This document shows positions 17,405 through 26,905 of a stretch of DNA of 54,466 bases, in pieces. Within the stretch, counting starts at the first letter, position 1. Each line of letters starts with the position of its first letter. The notes below the pieces were generated by a model. The model saw only the letters and a list, made by a program, of their open reading frames with translations. It searched no databases and was not told the origin of the DNA. The stretch is taken from the NCBI GenBank assembly GCA_016125385.1, contig WGLV01000048.1, positions 1 through 54,466 of the forward strand, read 5' to 3'. The stretch is from a bacterium (GTDB taxonomy: Bacteria; Hinthialibacterota; Hinthialibacteria; Hinthialibacterales; Hinthialibacteraceae). Position numbers and translations under genes: made by a program.

Positions 17405-17433
17405 AAAAACGCCCCATCGACCGATGGGGCGTT
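17405..17433. terminator. Bidirectional terminator between convergent genes
   Basis: ACGCCCCATC-GACC-GATGGGGCGT (17410-17433) is a 10-bp stem with a 4-base loop. On the minus strand it is followed by a T run (from AAAAA at 17405-17409), ending the pseudopilin-associated operon. On the plus strand the T tail is weaker (TTTGCGGTTTT). Confidence 0.8.
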
Positions 17434-17460
17434 TGCGGTTTTCAACCAATTGGTTTTCAC

Positions 17461-18759
17461 TTACTGAGAGCGTTCGCGGAAAAACAGGTTGGTGCGTTGA
17501 TCGGGCCTGAAGCCACGATCGCCGGGCGAACGTCCCAGCCGGTAGTTTTGCGCCGGGTTGAACTGGCCCGTGGGATCGGTTAACGACGAGGCTGGATCGG
17601 TTCGCATGACGATTGGCGCGACGCCCCGGATGCGTTTCTTTTCTTTACGGCCTTCGGTCATGCTTTCAAACTCGACATCGACGACGACCTTCACTGTGCC
17701 GTTATAGGGTTTCAGCGGAACGAAAGCCAGATTGTCGGCGAGCAACTCCTGCACGTCGGACTGGCGGTTCGTCACGTCCTGATTCGTTCCGCCGCCGATT
17801 TCAAAGGAGCGGATCAGCCCCACGTTTTCCGCATCACCGGTTTCATCGACGCGAAACTCGATGGTGGCGTTGGGGTCGATCGCTGTGATGGGGATGGGCT
17901 GGCCGTTGGAGCCGATGACCCGGAACGACAGGAACGATTGTTTTTTGGCGCCCTGTTGCGAAATGAAATCATCAGGGCTGACCTGAAGCATGGGCGGATT
18001 GGCGATCACCTGCACCGACTCGGCGGTCAGTTTGGGGGTTGGAGTCGGAGTGGGCGTGCCCGCCTGAGCGGTCGGCGCCGCCGTGGGGGTATTGCGCGGC
18101 GTGGGCGTGTCGAACGGCGTTCCGGTGGGCGAGGGGGTGGGCGTTTCATCGCCGCCGTTGCCGCCGGGAGCGGGGACCAACTGGATGTTATCGATATACG
18201 CGATGCTGTCAGGGTTGTTCATATCGCCGTCAAAGACGATTTTCAGCGTGTTGATGCGCGCGAAGGTGCTTGTGCTGTAATTCAGCTTCATCGATTTGGA
18301 CGACGCCTTGCCCACGATTGTGCTGGGCGTACCCGGATAGATCAGCACCTGGTTGTCTCCGATAAAGACGCGCATCTGGCCCTGACGAATATCGGCGCAG
18401 AACGAGATTTTGTACCATGTATGGGTCACGTCCGAGTCTTTATTGGGAACCTGAACCAGAGAATCGCCGGGTTCGAATTCGGCGTAATGGTTGGTGATAA
18501 AGTTACCGGTATCATCCGTGAGAGGGCCCAACTGCGATTTGATTACGGCGGGGCTCTGCGATGTCGACCAGCCGAATGGCAACTGACCATCCGCGGACGC
18601 CAGTTCAAAATCGCCGTTATTGAGAAGCGTATCGGGATCGAGCGTTTCGTTGATGCAGTCGAAATCGAAATTGGCGTCCTGGGTGATCTGCGCCGAGACG
18701 ATGAGGGCGCAAATCAGGCAGATCACGGATGCGGCCGCGAAAATCTTGTATGGCTTCAT
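17461..18759 (-). CDS. Secreted carbohydrate-binding-like protein with Thr-Pro linker
   Basis: A 432-residue exported protein with signal peptide MKPYKIFAAASVICLICALIV and cleavage near SAQ. Residues about 45-200 look like a galactose-binding-like (CBM) beta-sandwich: 'LLNNGDFELASADGQLPFGW' at the start and 'SIAYIDNIQLVP' at the end, the usual frame of such domains. A Thr-Pro linker (about 205-245) follows, then an Ig-like domain ('VQVIANPPMLQVSP', 'FLSFRVIGSNGQPIPITAI') in the style of filament or adhesin proteins. No catalytic site. It lies 118 bases downstream of the giant K-like pseudopilin in the same direction and ends at the terminator, so it may be a partner of the pilus tip. Confidence 0.7.
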   Translation of the reverse strand: MKPYKIFAAASVICLICALIVSAQITQDANFDFDCINETLDPDTLLNNGDFELASADGQLPFGWSTSQSPAVIKSQLGPLTDDTGNFITNHYAEFEPGDSLVQVPNKDSDVTHTWYKISFCADIRQGQMRVFIGDNQVLIYPGTPSTIVGKASSKSMKLNYSTSTFARINTLKIVFDGDMNNPDSIAYIDNIQLVPAPGGNGGDETPTPSPTGTPFDTPTPRNTPTAAPTAQAGTPTPTPTPKLTAESVQVIANPPMLQVSPDDFISQQGAKKQSFLSFRVIGSNGQPIPITAIDPNATIEFRVDETGDAENVGLIRSFEIGGGTNQDVTNRQSDVQELLADNLAFVPLKPYNGTVKVVVDVEFESMTEGRKEKKRIRGVAPIVMRTDPASSLTDPTGQFNPAQNYRLGRSPGDRGFRPDQRTNLFFRERSQ

Positions 18760-18834
18760 GGGTCCATCCTTTTTGCGGAGCTCGCCGCGGCGGGCTCCCG
18801 TTTCCTCAAAAGCGCTTATACCACTATCTTATCG

Positions 18835-18863
18835 CAAACCGGACGGTTTCGTCAGCCGGTTTG
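18835..18863. other. Inverted repeat between giant pseudopilin and downstream gene
   Basis: CAAACCGG and CCGGTTTG form an 8-bp stem around a 13-base loop, just downstream of the giant gene's stop. No T run follows on the minus strand. It may be an RNA-processing or partial-termination element that separates expression of the two genes. Confidence 0.4.
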
Positions 18864-18877
18864 TTTCCGTTTTCCCG

Positions 18878-21800
18878 TTAGCGGGAGCTGTAAACCGACT
18901 CCAGTTTGCGCTGGGCCACCAAGGTGCCATCCTTATCGTAGATGCGGCCCTGAGCCACCACGCCGAAGGCGCGCGATTTAACCGTTACCAGATTGGATAT
19001 GCGGTTCATCATGGCTTCCATGTCTTCCGGCGTGAGTTCGCGGCGCATTTCAGAATTCAAGCGGTCGCGCAGGTCGCCGGCGCCGTCCGGCTTTCCATCG
19101 CCAGTGCGGTCCATCGCACGCTTCAGGGCGTCTGAGTAGCGTTCACGGCGGCGTAAGTGAGTGATCTGTTCAAACAGGGTTCCCAGATTTTCATACGGGC
19201 CGTCGTCGGGGGCGGTTTCCCACGCGGTCAACGCGGCGTCTTTGAGATCGACCTGGGTTCCGTACACGTCCTGCGGCTTGATGTTCAACTTGTTGAAGCG
19301 CTGGGATTTAATGTACGTGAACAGTTTGAAGCTGGTGGGTTCGCGTCCCACGCTTTTCAATTTGAATTCTGAAATGGTATCCACATCGCGCTGATAGTTC
19401 AAAAAGCCCGACAGGAAGAGATCATCGTTAAGACCCTGAACGCCGAAGCTGGTATCGTGTCCGGTGGGCTGGCGGCCCTCCAGAATATAATCGGCGGCGA
19501 TCAGGTTGAATTCGCTGCGGACGCGCAGGTTTTCCAACTTGCCGGGTGAGGCCGGAGGAGTGAAGGGAAGCGCGGCCAGCACTTCACGCTGCGCGGTGTT
19601 GACGTTGATCTTGCCGGGCACGACGCCGTCGAGCGCGGTGGTGATCAGGTCGTACAGCGGGGTGTACTGGTTCTCCCACTGATCGAGCCGCTCGCGCTGA
19701 GCGAGCTGAATGCGGTAATCGGGCTGGTCGTTACTGTCGCCGACGCGTTTCGCTAACGCTGGATTGGAGAGAACACGCCCCGCCTGCATGGCGGCGTCTT
19801 CAAGCCGCTGAGGAATAATGGGCGTGTTGACCGTTTCGAATTTCTTGCCGGTATAAAGCCGCGACAGTTCGCCGATGGTCGCCAGCGGACCGTTTTTCAC
19901 GTAGGCGGTATTGTCGATCACGTCGAACTCGTCACGCGATGTTCCACGAAGATCGAGACGCCGGCGCGGATACGCCGGGGTGTAGCCGGTGTTATCGCGG
20001 CCCGGCGTGCCGGCGAGATACTGCATCGTTTTTTCAGGATTGGCCTGCTGAGCCAGACCCGGACCACGGCCCCGGCCGAATAACTCGACGCCGCGGAAGA
20101 AATAGTTGTCGTCGCCGGCTGAGCCCATCGCCAGAAGCTGTCCCGTCGAGTCTTCAAACTGCCCGTCGCCATTGCGATCCCGGAGAGGCATCTGGGTGCG
20201 CGTGCTGAGATCGGGGCGGTCCTGCTGAGTGATCTGGGGATTGATGGGCGATGCGACGTCTTTGGTCGATTTGCGCATCACCACCGCGATTTCGACCTGA
20301 GGTTCGGATTCAGAACTGTTCTGCAGGTCGCTCCACAGGTCGCGGTAGTCTTTGCGCAGGTCGATAGTGAAGGCGGTATCGCCGTTACGCAGCTTGGCGA
20401 AAACCGGCATACGTGACGTGCTGCGCGAGCCCACGAAGTAGGGATCGTCAGGGTTGGGGGCCGATTCGGGTTCTTTGCCGATCGGGTTGAGGCCCGGATC
20501 GATCAGGTTAAAGGCGGGATTCACCAGAACTTCACCCACGGGCATATCAAAGGGAAGCATGTCGCCCGCATGGGCCAGCGTTTTGCCGCTATCGATCAGG
20601 GGAACGCGAGTGACGTACTGGCGGCCAAGGACTTTCACCGTCAGATGATCGTCGACGTCGGGATCGTACCCCGCGCGGATCAGCTCGCGCAGGCCGACCC
20701 GCCAGATGAAAGCGGTGTATTGAACCTGGCGCGGGTCCTGTACGTTGGTGAAGTTTTCAAAGCCGCCCAGCATATCGTAAAACAGCACTTTATCGGCGGC
20801 GCTGGGCGAAGAACCGGCTTCACGCGCCATGGACGCGCTGCGTTCCATCGCCGTGCGGTACTGGGCGTCGCGTTTGGGCAGGTCGCGGTTGTATTCATAC
20901 GAATCGCCGATGAAGTCCCACCCGTTCCACCACGCGTCGTGGAAGCCCGCGCTGAATGGACCCATCAAACGGTCCTGAAAGCGGGAAATGGAACGATTGT
21001 TGGGATCGCTTTCGGTCCCCCGGTTGCGGTCGGTGTAGCCGCCGAAGGCGCCGCGTTTGAAATTGAACGCCCGGTCGGGAACCAGATTGACGACCATCGC
21101 GTCTTTCGCGTCGAGAATCATATTGGAGGGAACGAAACGTTCCGCGCTCAACGTATTGGTGATCGCATCGACTTTCGATTGGGTTCTGAAGTAGGTCGGG
21201 TCGGTGCGTTCATAGGCCTGGAAGCCGGTGTAGCCCGGCAATGCGACGATATCCAAGTTGGCGCCCATGTTGGGGATGTCGACCACGGCGTTGTTGAAGG
21301 TGGTGCGGTAGCGGAACGAGTCAATGTAATTGCCCGCCGGATCGTAGAGAGTGACCATCTTCTGGCGCGGGTTGTCGGTCAGGACGTCTTCCTGATAATC
21401 GAACAGACGGAAGCCTTCATCGCCGACCTGAGCGTTGGGGCGTTTGGGGTCGGCGGGATTGAGACTTTTGAGGCTGCGTTCGATGTCGGCTTTTTCATTC
21501 GTGGCGAGAACCGGCTGGAAGATGCGGTCCTGCGGCTGATAGATTTCGGGATAATTATCGCTGATAAAGGTGCGCAGACCCGCCGCGTTGTACGCCAACA
21601 GAATCTTGTTGTCTTCCATGCGCAGGTCCTGGTTGGAAATCGGGTTACCCAACCGATTCTGGTCGATCATGGGCTCGAAGGGGACGCCGATTCCGGGCAT
21701 GCCGTTCGGGGTGAGACGATCCTGACCGTCGTCGCCTTCATACGCCGGTTTCATACGATGAATCACGGTGTCTTGAGGCAGGACGTAATGACCGTAAGGC

Positions 21801-24800
21801 GTGTTGATCGTCCAACCGCCGAGGTCGACGTCATCCATGCCGATGTTGACGAGTTCAACGTACTGCGCGTAGGGGTTAATCAATTCGATGCGGTCGATCG
21901 AGGTGACGTAGTACGGTTTGACGGCGGCGTCCGGCTTTTTGGCCAGGATGCGGAGCGTCAGTTTTCCGTCGTTTTTCACTTCGACGCGGCCTTGTTTGGG
22001 ATCACCAAATCGCTGGCTGAAGGTCTGTGCGTCGCCGGGCCAGTAGGTCAGGCGGTAAGGCAGGGGGAATTCGGTTGAGCCGTGCAGCCGGTCGTCCCAG
22101 CGCGCGGTATCGCGGCGCAATACTTCATACGTCGCGGGGTCGGTGGTCTGGAGGTTGGCGATGGGCGTTTTGACTCCATTCGCCACGACCGCCGTATCGC
22201 TTTTCATCGGGATCCGTTTTTCGTTGAAGTAATACTCGACTTCCGGTTCCATCTCGTTGTTGGGATGGATGTACACGACAACGTCGTAAAAGCCCGCCGG
22301 AATGTTTTCAAACACCCACTGGCCTTCTTCGTCTTCAGCCGCGATGGTGGGATCGACCTGGGTGGCTTGTGGCGCGACGTTGGTCACCATGAAGATGAAC
22401 GCCGGAGCCAGCGCGTCGAGATTGGCCATCGGTACGACCGGATTGAAGGTGTTTTGAAAGCCCTGGGGTAAGAACAGGTTGGGGAAGGGGAACGAGAACC
22501 CACCGCGCGACGAAATCGCGCCAACCGACCACTGCGTATCGGCGGGAACGCCGGGAAGCTGGCCGTTGTCACCCGCGCCGCCGCGGCGGGGGCGCGGCTC
22601 AATGAAGCGCCCTTTCTTCGCGGTGACGACTGGAGCGGTATTGGGATCAGACGGATCGTACTGAATGGATTCGAGCACGTCTTCCATCTCAAGGCGGATG
22701 ACCGGCTGAGCGAGCACTTCATTGATACGAATCGATTCAACGCCTTCGTAGGTGACCTTCAACCCGGTTTGAGGCGGGTTGGGCAACAGGTACTTCATCT
22801 CGTCGATGAAGAGCTGACGGTCTTTCGCCTGGGCGTTGGGGCCGGTCAACAGCCGGGGGTGCATACGGAACGCGCGCTGGCGCGAGGTGTACAGCTCAAG
22901 CGTCTGGAAGGTGACCGGGTCGGAAAGCACCGCGTCGTCTTCGGTTTTGCCCAAAACCTGGCGGACGTCATCGTCTTCGGCGGGGGTATAGGGTCCCCAC
23001 GTATCGACGAAGTCGATCAGGTTGAGGGCGATCTGGAACTCGGCGGGATCTTCATCCATACGGCCGTCTTCGTCGTCGTCATACGCGGCGATGTATCGTT
23101 CGCCGATTTCATCGACCTGACCGTCGCCGTCGTTATCGACGCCGTCCAACTCGGGGGCGTACATCGCGGCGAGAACCTGGGGATCGTCAAAGTCGGCGAA
23201 ACCATCCCAGTCGTCGTCGGCGAAGCTGGTATAGAGAAAGTCGTCGCGTTCCTGCGGAGCGGTGACGATATCGCCTTCAGCGGAGTCTTTTTTGGCGTCG
23301 GGATCGCCGCCGAGGCCCGGGTAGCCGTCGCCCGAGAGGTCGCCGAAGTCGTCTTCGTTGAGGTGCCACTCGGGGTCATAGGTCAGCATCTTATCGCCGT
23401 TGAAATCGCCGTCGTCATCGATCAGGTTATCACCGTCGTCGTCCTGGCCGTTGCCTTCGATGACCATGCCGGGGCGGATGTCGTTGTCATTGACGTCGCG
23501 CGGGCGCTGGGCGTAGTCGGTCTTGTCGCGTGGCAGGCGACGCAGGCGGCCTTCGGCGTCCTGACTGTTGATGGTTCCATCGCGTGTTTCGCCGTCGAGG
23601 TCGTCGTCCTTGCCGTTTTCAAGGAATTCAGGCGAGCCGAGATCGGCTTCACCGAATCCGTCAAAGTCGGGGCTGGGGTAGAAATTTCCATCCCAGTCGT
23701 CGGAGGGTTCGTCGATCAGTCCGTCGCCGTCGTTATCGATGCCGTCGGGTTTGCCGTTGGTGACGTCGGCTTCCGCTTCGTGCTGCCAGTCCTGATCGTT
23801 GTCGACTTGAAGGACGAACATATCGCGCACGCTGAGGGGCGGGCCATACTGGAAATCAGCGACCTTGGTTTTTCCACCGCCGACGTTCCACGTATCGAGC
23901 GCGCGCCAGTTGTAGGCGGCGTTGGGGTTGATCTTGCCGACTTCATTATTTTTACCGGACAGCGGGCCCGCGACTTCATCCGACTGGCTCCAGATAGTGG
24001 TGGAGTTGCGCAGGATGTTAAACATCGTGGGAGGAGGCGATTCGAGGCGCGGTGGAACCGCGTCGCTGACGCCCCGCATGGGTTGCAGCAGTTTCAGGTC
24101 GTCGAGTGTGGCGAAGGGGCGGTCGTCGCCCTTGGGCTTGTAGACGTCGAATTCGGACGGGTCGTCAATGCCCTCGTCTTCTTCATCGATATACCCGTTG
24201 CCGTTATCGTCGATGCGGTTTCCGGGGCGGAAGTCTTCAAGGTTGCCGGAGCGCTGTTCGATGGGGCCGTCGAGAGGCGTACCGCTGGAGTTGATGGTGG
24301 TGGCGGCGATATAGGTTTCGTCTTCTTCATTGGTCAGGCCGTCATCGTCGTCATCGGCGTCGTTGCCCACGATGGCGAAGGGCTGGCCGTTGAAGTTTGG
24401 CGTGTTAAACGCCTGATCGAAATCCTGAACCTCAAGAATTTTAGGGTTGTTATTATTATTGTCGTCCTTGTTATCTTCACCGGGTTTTCTCACCGTCACG
24501 CCGCCGTCGCTCACGCTGCCGTTGCGGAAGTTGACGATATATTGCGCCAGTTGTTCGGCCTGGCTTTCGCTGAACTGGGCGACCGATCCGTTGCGGGAAT
24601 ACTGGACGATGCGCTGGTACAAAAACACCGGCAGGTCGAGTTCGTTGGGACCAACGCCCTGGTTGTAAACGAAGGAGCCGCCGGAGCCGTTGTTATTGCC
24701 GGCGAAGTTGAGGTTGATTTTGGCCGATTCATCGAAGACGCCCACCAGGTCGCCGTCGTTGTCATACCCGGTACCCGGCGTGAAGAAGAGTCCGTCGCGG

Positions 24801-25438
24801 CGGACGTCGTAGTGGTCTTCATCGGTGCGGAAATCTTCATCGTCGTCGAACGGATTCAGCAGATCCGCCTGATCTTTGGTTTCGCCGGTGATGCCGTCGC
24901 GATTGTCGTCGATTCCGCCGAGGCCCGGCTTGTTATCGCCGCGCCCGGCGTAGCCGATGCGCCGCTGACCGGTGACGTCGCCGGGCGGGTCTTCATCAAT
25001 GCCGCGCGGAATCGGCGTGGGGAGAATGCGAAGGCCGGTGCGCTGGACCACGGCCTCGGGGCGCTCGTCTTTCATAAAGGCACGGGCGTCATAGCGAATC
25101 TCGGGCGTGGTCTGGCCTTCGTACCCCAGGTACCACGGATCGAGTTGAGATACGTACTTGGGTTGAAGCCGGCCGAGCACGACGTGCTCCTGTCCGGGCG
25201 ACAGGTCATTGGACAATTGGCCCAGTACGCCCTGAATGGCCGATTCAGCCGCCTGTTGGACGTTGACGCTCTGCGCGTAGTTTTTGACGGTGATTTCTTC
25301 CATGCGGATGGTATAGATGAAACCCGTCAGAATGATCGCGAAGATGGCCAGCAGCGCCGTAACCGTCAAGAGCGCGATGCCGGATTCGGAAGAGCGATCC
25401 CGAGTCGTTTGATAGTGTTTCCGCGGTAACTGCATCAT
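18878..25438 (-). CDS. Giant GspK/PilX-like minor pseudopilin with calcium motifs and lamin-tail-like domain
   Basis: About 2,186 residues; typical GspK is about 320. The N-terminus 'SSESGIALLTVTALLAIFAIILTGF' is a prepilin signal with Gly20 before the cleavage site. Thr replaces Glu at position 5 of the mature chain, as expected for K-type pseudopilins. Residues about 150-870 hold at least eight Asp-rich calcium-type loops ('DNDGDGLIDEP', 'DDNGNGYIDEEDE', 'DNDGDGQVDE'). 'INEVLAQPVIRLE' near 909 and 'YVELVNIGMDDVDLGGWTI' near 1190-1210 look like a lamin-tail domain split by about 280 residues. Near 1943 'PGKINVNTAQREVLAALP' is the GspK SAM/helix-hairpin-helix signature. Start at 25438 (AAGGG upstream) places the signal correctly; a longer reading has 79 unrelated residues. 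It probably caps a secretion or adhesion pseudopilus and depends on Ca2+ (inference). Confidence 0.8.
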   Translation of the reverse strand: MMQLPRKHYQTTRDRSSESGIALLTVTALLAIFAIILTGFIYTIRMEEITVKNYAQSVNVQQAAESAIQGVLGQLSNDLSPGQEHVVLGRLQPKYVSQLDPWYLGYEGQTTPEIRYDARAFMKDERPEAVVQRTGLRILPTPIPRGIDEDPPGDVTGQRRIGYAGRGDNKPGLGGIDDNRDGITGETKDQADLLNPFDDDEDFRTDEDHYDVRRDGLFFTPGTGYDNDGDLVGVFDESAKINLNFAGNNNGSGGSFVYNQGVGPNELDLPVFLYQRIVQYSRNGSVAQFSESQAEQLAQYIVNFRNGSVSDGGVTVRKPGEDNKDDNNNNNPKILEVQDFDQAFNTPNFNGQPFAIVGNDADDDDDGLTNEEDETYIAATTINSSGTPLDGPIEQRSGNLEDFRPGNRIDDNGNGYIDEEDEGIDDPSEFDVYKPKGDDRPFATLDDLKLLQPMRGVSDAVPPRLESPPPTMFNILRNSTTIWSQSDEVAGPLSGKNNEVGKINPNAAYNWRALDTWNVGGGKTKVADFQYGPPLSVRDMFVLQVDNDQDWQHEAEADVTNGKPDGIDNDGDGLIDEPSDDWDGNFYPSPDFDGFGEADLGSPEFLENGKDDDLDGETRDGTINSQDAEGRLRRLPRDKTDYAQRPRDVNDNDIRPGMVIEGNGQDDDGDNLIDDDGDFNGDKMLTYDPEWHLNEDDFGDLSGDGYPGLGGDPDAKKDSAEGDIVTAPQERDDFLYTSFADDDWDGFADFDDPQVLAAMYAPELDGVDNDGDGQVDEIGERYIAAYDDDEDGRMDEDPAEFQIALNLIDFVDTWGPYTPAEDDDVRQVLGKTEDDAVLSDPVTFQTLELYTSRQRAFRMHPRLLTGPNAQAKDRQLFIDEMKYLLPNPPQTGLKVTYEGVESIRINEVLAQPVIRLEMEDVLESIQYDPSDPNTAPVVTAKKGRFIEPRPRRGGAGDNGQLPGVPADTQWSVGAISSRGGFSFPFPNLFLPQGFQNTFNPVVPMANLDALAPAFIFMVTNVAPQATQVDPTIAAEDEEGQWVFENIPAGFYDVVVYIHPNNEMEPEVEYYFNEKRIPMKSDTAVVANGVKTPIANLQTTDPATYEVLRRDTARWDDRLHGSTEFPLPYRLTYWPGDAQTFSQRFGDPKQGRVEVKNDGKLTLRILAKKPDAAVKPYYVTSIDRIELINPYAQYVELVNIGMDDVDLGGWTINTPYGHYVLPQDTVIHRMKPAYEGDDGQDRLTPNGMPGIGVPFEPMIDQNRLGNPISNQDLRMEDNKILLAYNAAGLRTFISDNYPEIYQPQDRIFQPVLATNEKADIERSLKSLNPADPKRPNAQVGDEGFRLFDYQEDVLTDNPRQKMVTLYDPAGNYIDSFRYRTTFNNAVVDIPNMGANLDIVALPGYTGFQAYERTDPTYFRTQSKVDAITNTLSAERFVPSNMILDAKDAMVVNLVPDRAFNFKRGAFGGYTDRNRGTESDPNNRSISRFQDRLMGPFSAGFHDAWWNGWDFIGDSYEYNRDLPKRDAQYRTAMERSASMAREAGSSPSAADKVLFYDMLGGFENFTNVQDPRQVQYTAFIWRVGLRELIRAGYDPDVDDHLTVKVLGRQYVTRVPLIDSGKTLAHAGDMLPFDMPVGEVLVNPAFNLIDPGLNPIGKEPESAPNPDDPYFVGSRSTSRMPVFAKLRNGDTAFTIDLRKDYRDLWSDLQNSSESEPQVEIAVVMRKSTKDVASPINPQITQQDRPDLSTRTQMPLRDRNGDGQFEDSTGQLLAMGSAGDDNYFFRGVELFGRGRGPGLAQQANPEKTMQYLAGTPGRDNTGYTPAYPRRRLDLRGTSRDEFDVIDNTAYVKNGPLATIGELSRLYTGKKFETVNTPIIPQRLEDAAMQAGRVLSNPALAKRVGDSNDQPDYRIQLAQRERLDQWENQYTPLYDLITTALDGVVPGKINVNTAQREVLAALPFTPPASPGKLENLRVRSEFNLIAADYILEGRQPTGHDTSFGVQGLNDDLFLSGFLNYQRDVDTISEFKLKSVGREPTSFKLFTYIKSQRFNKLNIKPQDVYGTQVDLKDAALTAWETAPDDGPYENLGTLFEQITHLRRRERYSDALKRAMDRTGDGKPDGAGDLRDRLNSEMRRELTPEDMEAMMNRISNLVTVKSRAFGVVAQGRIYDKDGTLVAQRKLESVYSSR

Positions 25439-25568
25439 TGCTTCAACCCTTTTCGTTTCACGTGCGAGGCGCGGCCGGTTGAAGGCGCGCGCCCGCCATC
25501 GGCTTGTCATTTCCTGCGTATCCCATGACCCGGCGAAGCCGCCTCGCGGGCGGGTTCGCGGCGAAGCG

Positions 25569-26861
25569 TCATCCCAGACCGATGCTGCGGTAGTTGTTGG
25601 GGATGAAGACGCGCGTGGTGTAGGGCATGGGGATTTCCTGTCGTTTGCGGTCCTGCACCCAGATGGTGATTTCAACCAGGTTGGGCAGGCCGTCGGTACG
25701 TTTGATCATTCGTTCGAGGACGTTTTTATACTGATCGTCCGACATGATCGTGGTCGGGTCCGATACCTGAAAGCGTTGCAGGTTGAACGGCTCGCGCGGA
25801 TACATGTCGTCGAGTTCGTTGACGATCACGTTGGCGAAGCTCAACCGCGTGTTGCCTTCGATGCTGTTGTTGGCCGCCGGCGCGTTGAAGATGCGTTGCG
25901 AGGGCGGCACCAGGGCGGTCTCACGCGCCGAGTCCCACTCCGGGGTCCAGCGCCAGCCGCCGCGATTGTAATCGAAATACCAGTAATGAACGCGCAGCCC
26001 GCGAATGTCGTAGGCCAGTACTTCAAAAATCTTGGCGGGCGAGTTGTTCGCCAGCACCGTGCTGTTGCCCGTAAGCGAGCCCAGCTCAGATCCTTTGTCC
26101 CAATTCGCGACCGTGCGGTTTACCATCTGGGGCGATTGCACCTGCCCCACGACCAGCGGGGGAGGCACCAGCGGCTCCTGAGTCTGATTGTCGATGAACT
26201 GACCGAAGTCGGCGAGTTCGCGCTGGTTATTGGCGGAGCTGCTGCCCAGCGAAAGGTTCTGGGAGCGGCGGACAAGCCGCGTTCCGCTGGGATCGAGACC
26301 GTAGGACACTTCGGTCAGGATGATGTCGCCTGAATTTTCAACCGCGGTGACGAAGTGAAGCATGTCGCTGGGGATTTCGCCGAGGTCTTCATCGATAAGG
26401 CCGTCGTTGTCGTTGTCGATGCCGTCGAGGGCTTCTTCGTCTTTGTCGCCGTCGCCGTCGTCATCTTTGCCGGCGCCCGGAATCTCCGTGTAGTTTTTCG
26501 ATTCGAGATCGCGGAAGAGACCGGCGAAGCGAAAACGCGGGGCCGTCTGGTTGGCGGTGTTCAGCCCCGAGGGGAGAAGCGGCTTCACCGAATCGGGGGT
26601 GAGGTACGCGGTGCGCAGCTCGCTGGAAAGGAAATCGAGCGCGGTGCGCGCGGTTTCGTTGCGTTCGAGGCGGTTAACGGCGATCTCGCGCGCTTCGAGC
26701 ACGGTTTTAAACGTCTGCGCCGCCATCCCCGCCAGAATCGAGAGCACCGCGACGGAGATCAATAACTCCACCAGGGTGAAGGCGCCTTCCCGCGCCGCGA
26801 ACGAGTTCGCCGGGCGCCGGGCGCGCGAGGTTCTAATCCGTGTGGGCATTCCGAGGCTCAT
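25569..26861 (-). CDS. GspJ/PilW-like minor pseudopilin
   Basis: A 430-residue prepilin-like protein. The class III signal is 'AAREGAFTLVELLISVAVL'. The conserved Glu is followed by a hydrophobic helix that anchors the protein before processing by a prepilin peptidase. Two calcium-type loops occur near residues 140-165 ('DDDGDGDKDEE', 'DNDNDGLIDEDLGE'). The C-terminal half is beta-rich as in GspJ. The ATG at 26861 is preferred because GGAAG lies just upstream and the signal then has a normal leader of 26 residues. It lies between the I-like and K-like genes, the order of type II secretion minor pseudopilins. Confidence 0.85.
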   Translation of the reverse strand: MSLGMPTRIRTSRARRPANSFAAREGAFTLVELLISVAVLSILAGMAAQTFKTVLEAREIAVNRLERNETARTALDFLSSELRTAYLTPDSVKPLLPSGLNTANQTAPRFRFAGLFRDLESKNYTEIPGAGKDDDGDGDKDEEALDGIDNDNDGLIDEDLGEIPSDMLHFVTAVENSGDIILTEVSYGLDPSGTRLVRRSQNLSLGSSSANNQRELADFGQFIDNQTQEPLVPPPLVVGQVQSPQMVNRTVANWDKGSELGSLTGNSTVLANNSPAKIFEVLAYDIRGLRVHYWYFDYNRGGWRWTPEWDSARETALVPPSQRIFNAPAANNSIEGNTRLSFANVIVNELDDMYPREPFNLQRFQVSDPTTIMSDDQYKNVLERMIKRTDGLPNLVEITIWVQDRKRQEIPMPYTTRVFIPNNYRSIGLG

Positions 26862-26905
26862 GCTTGCTTCCTTTGCTTCCGCCTGCATTCCTTCGCCTAC
26901 CGTCC

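Noticed and set aside
20570-22078. Another long plus-strand frame within the same gene
   Set aside because: Same antisense effect of GC-rich codon bias; no start signal.
22769-25429. Long open frame (886 codons) on the plus strand inside the giant pseudopilin gene
   Set aside because: It is the antisense reading of Asp/Gly-rich codons, giving Val/Ile-rich low-complexity protein; the minus-strand frame has the prepilin signal and GspK motif.
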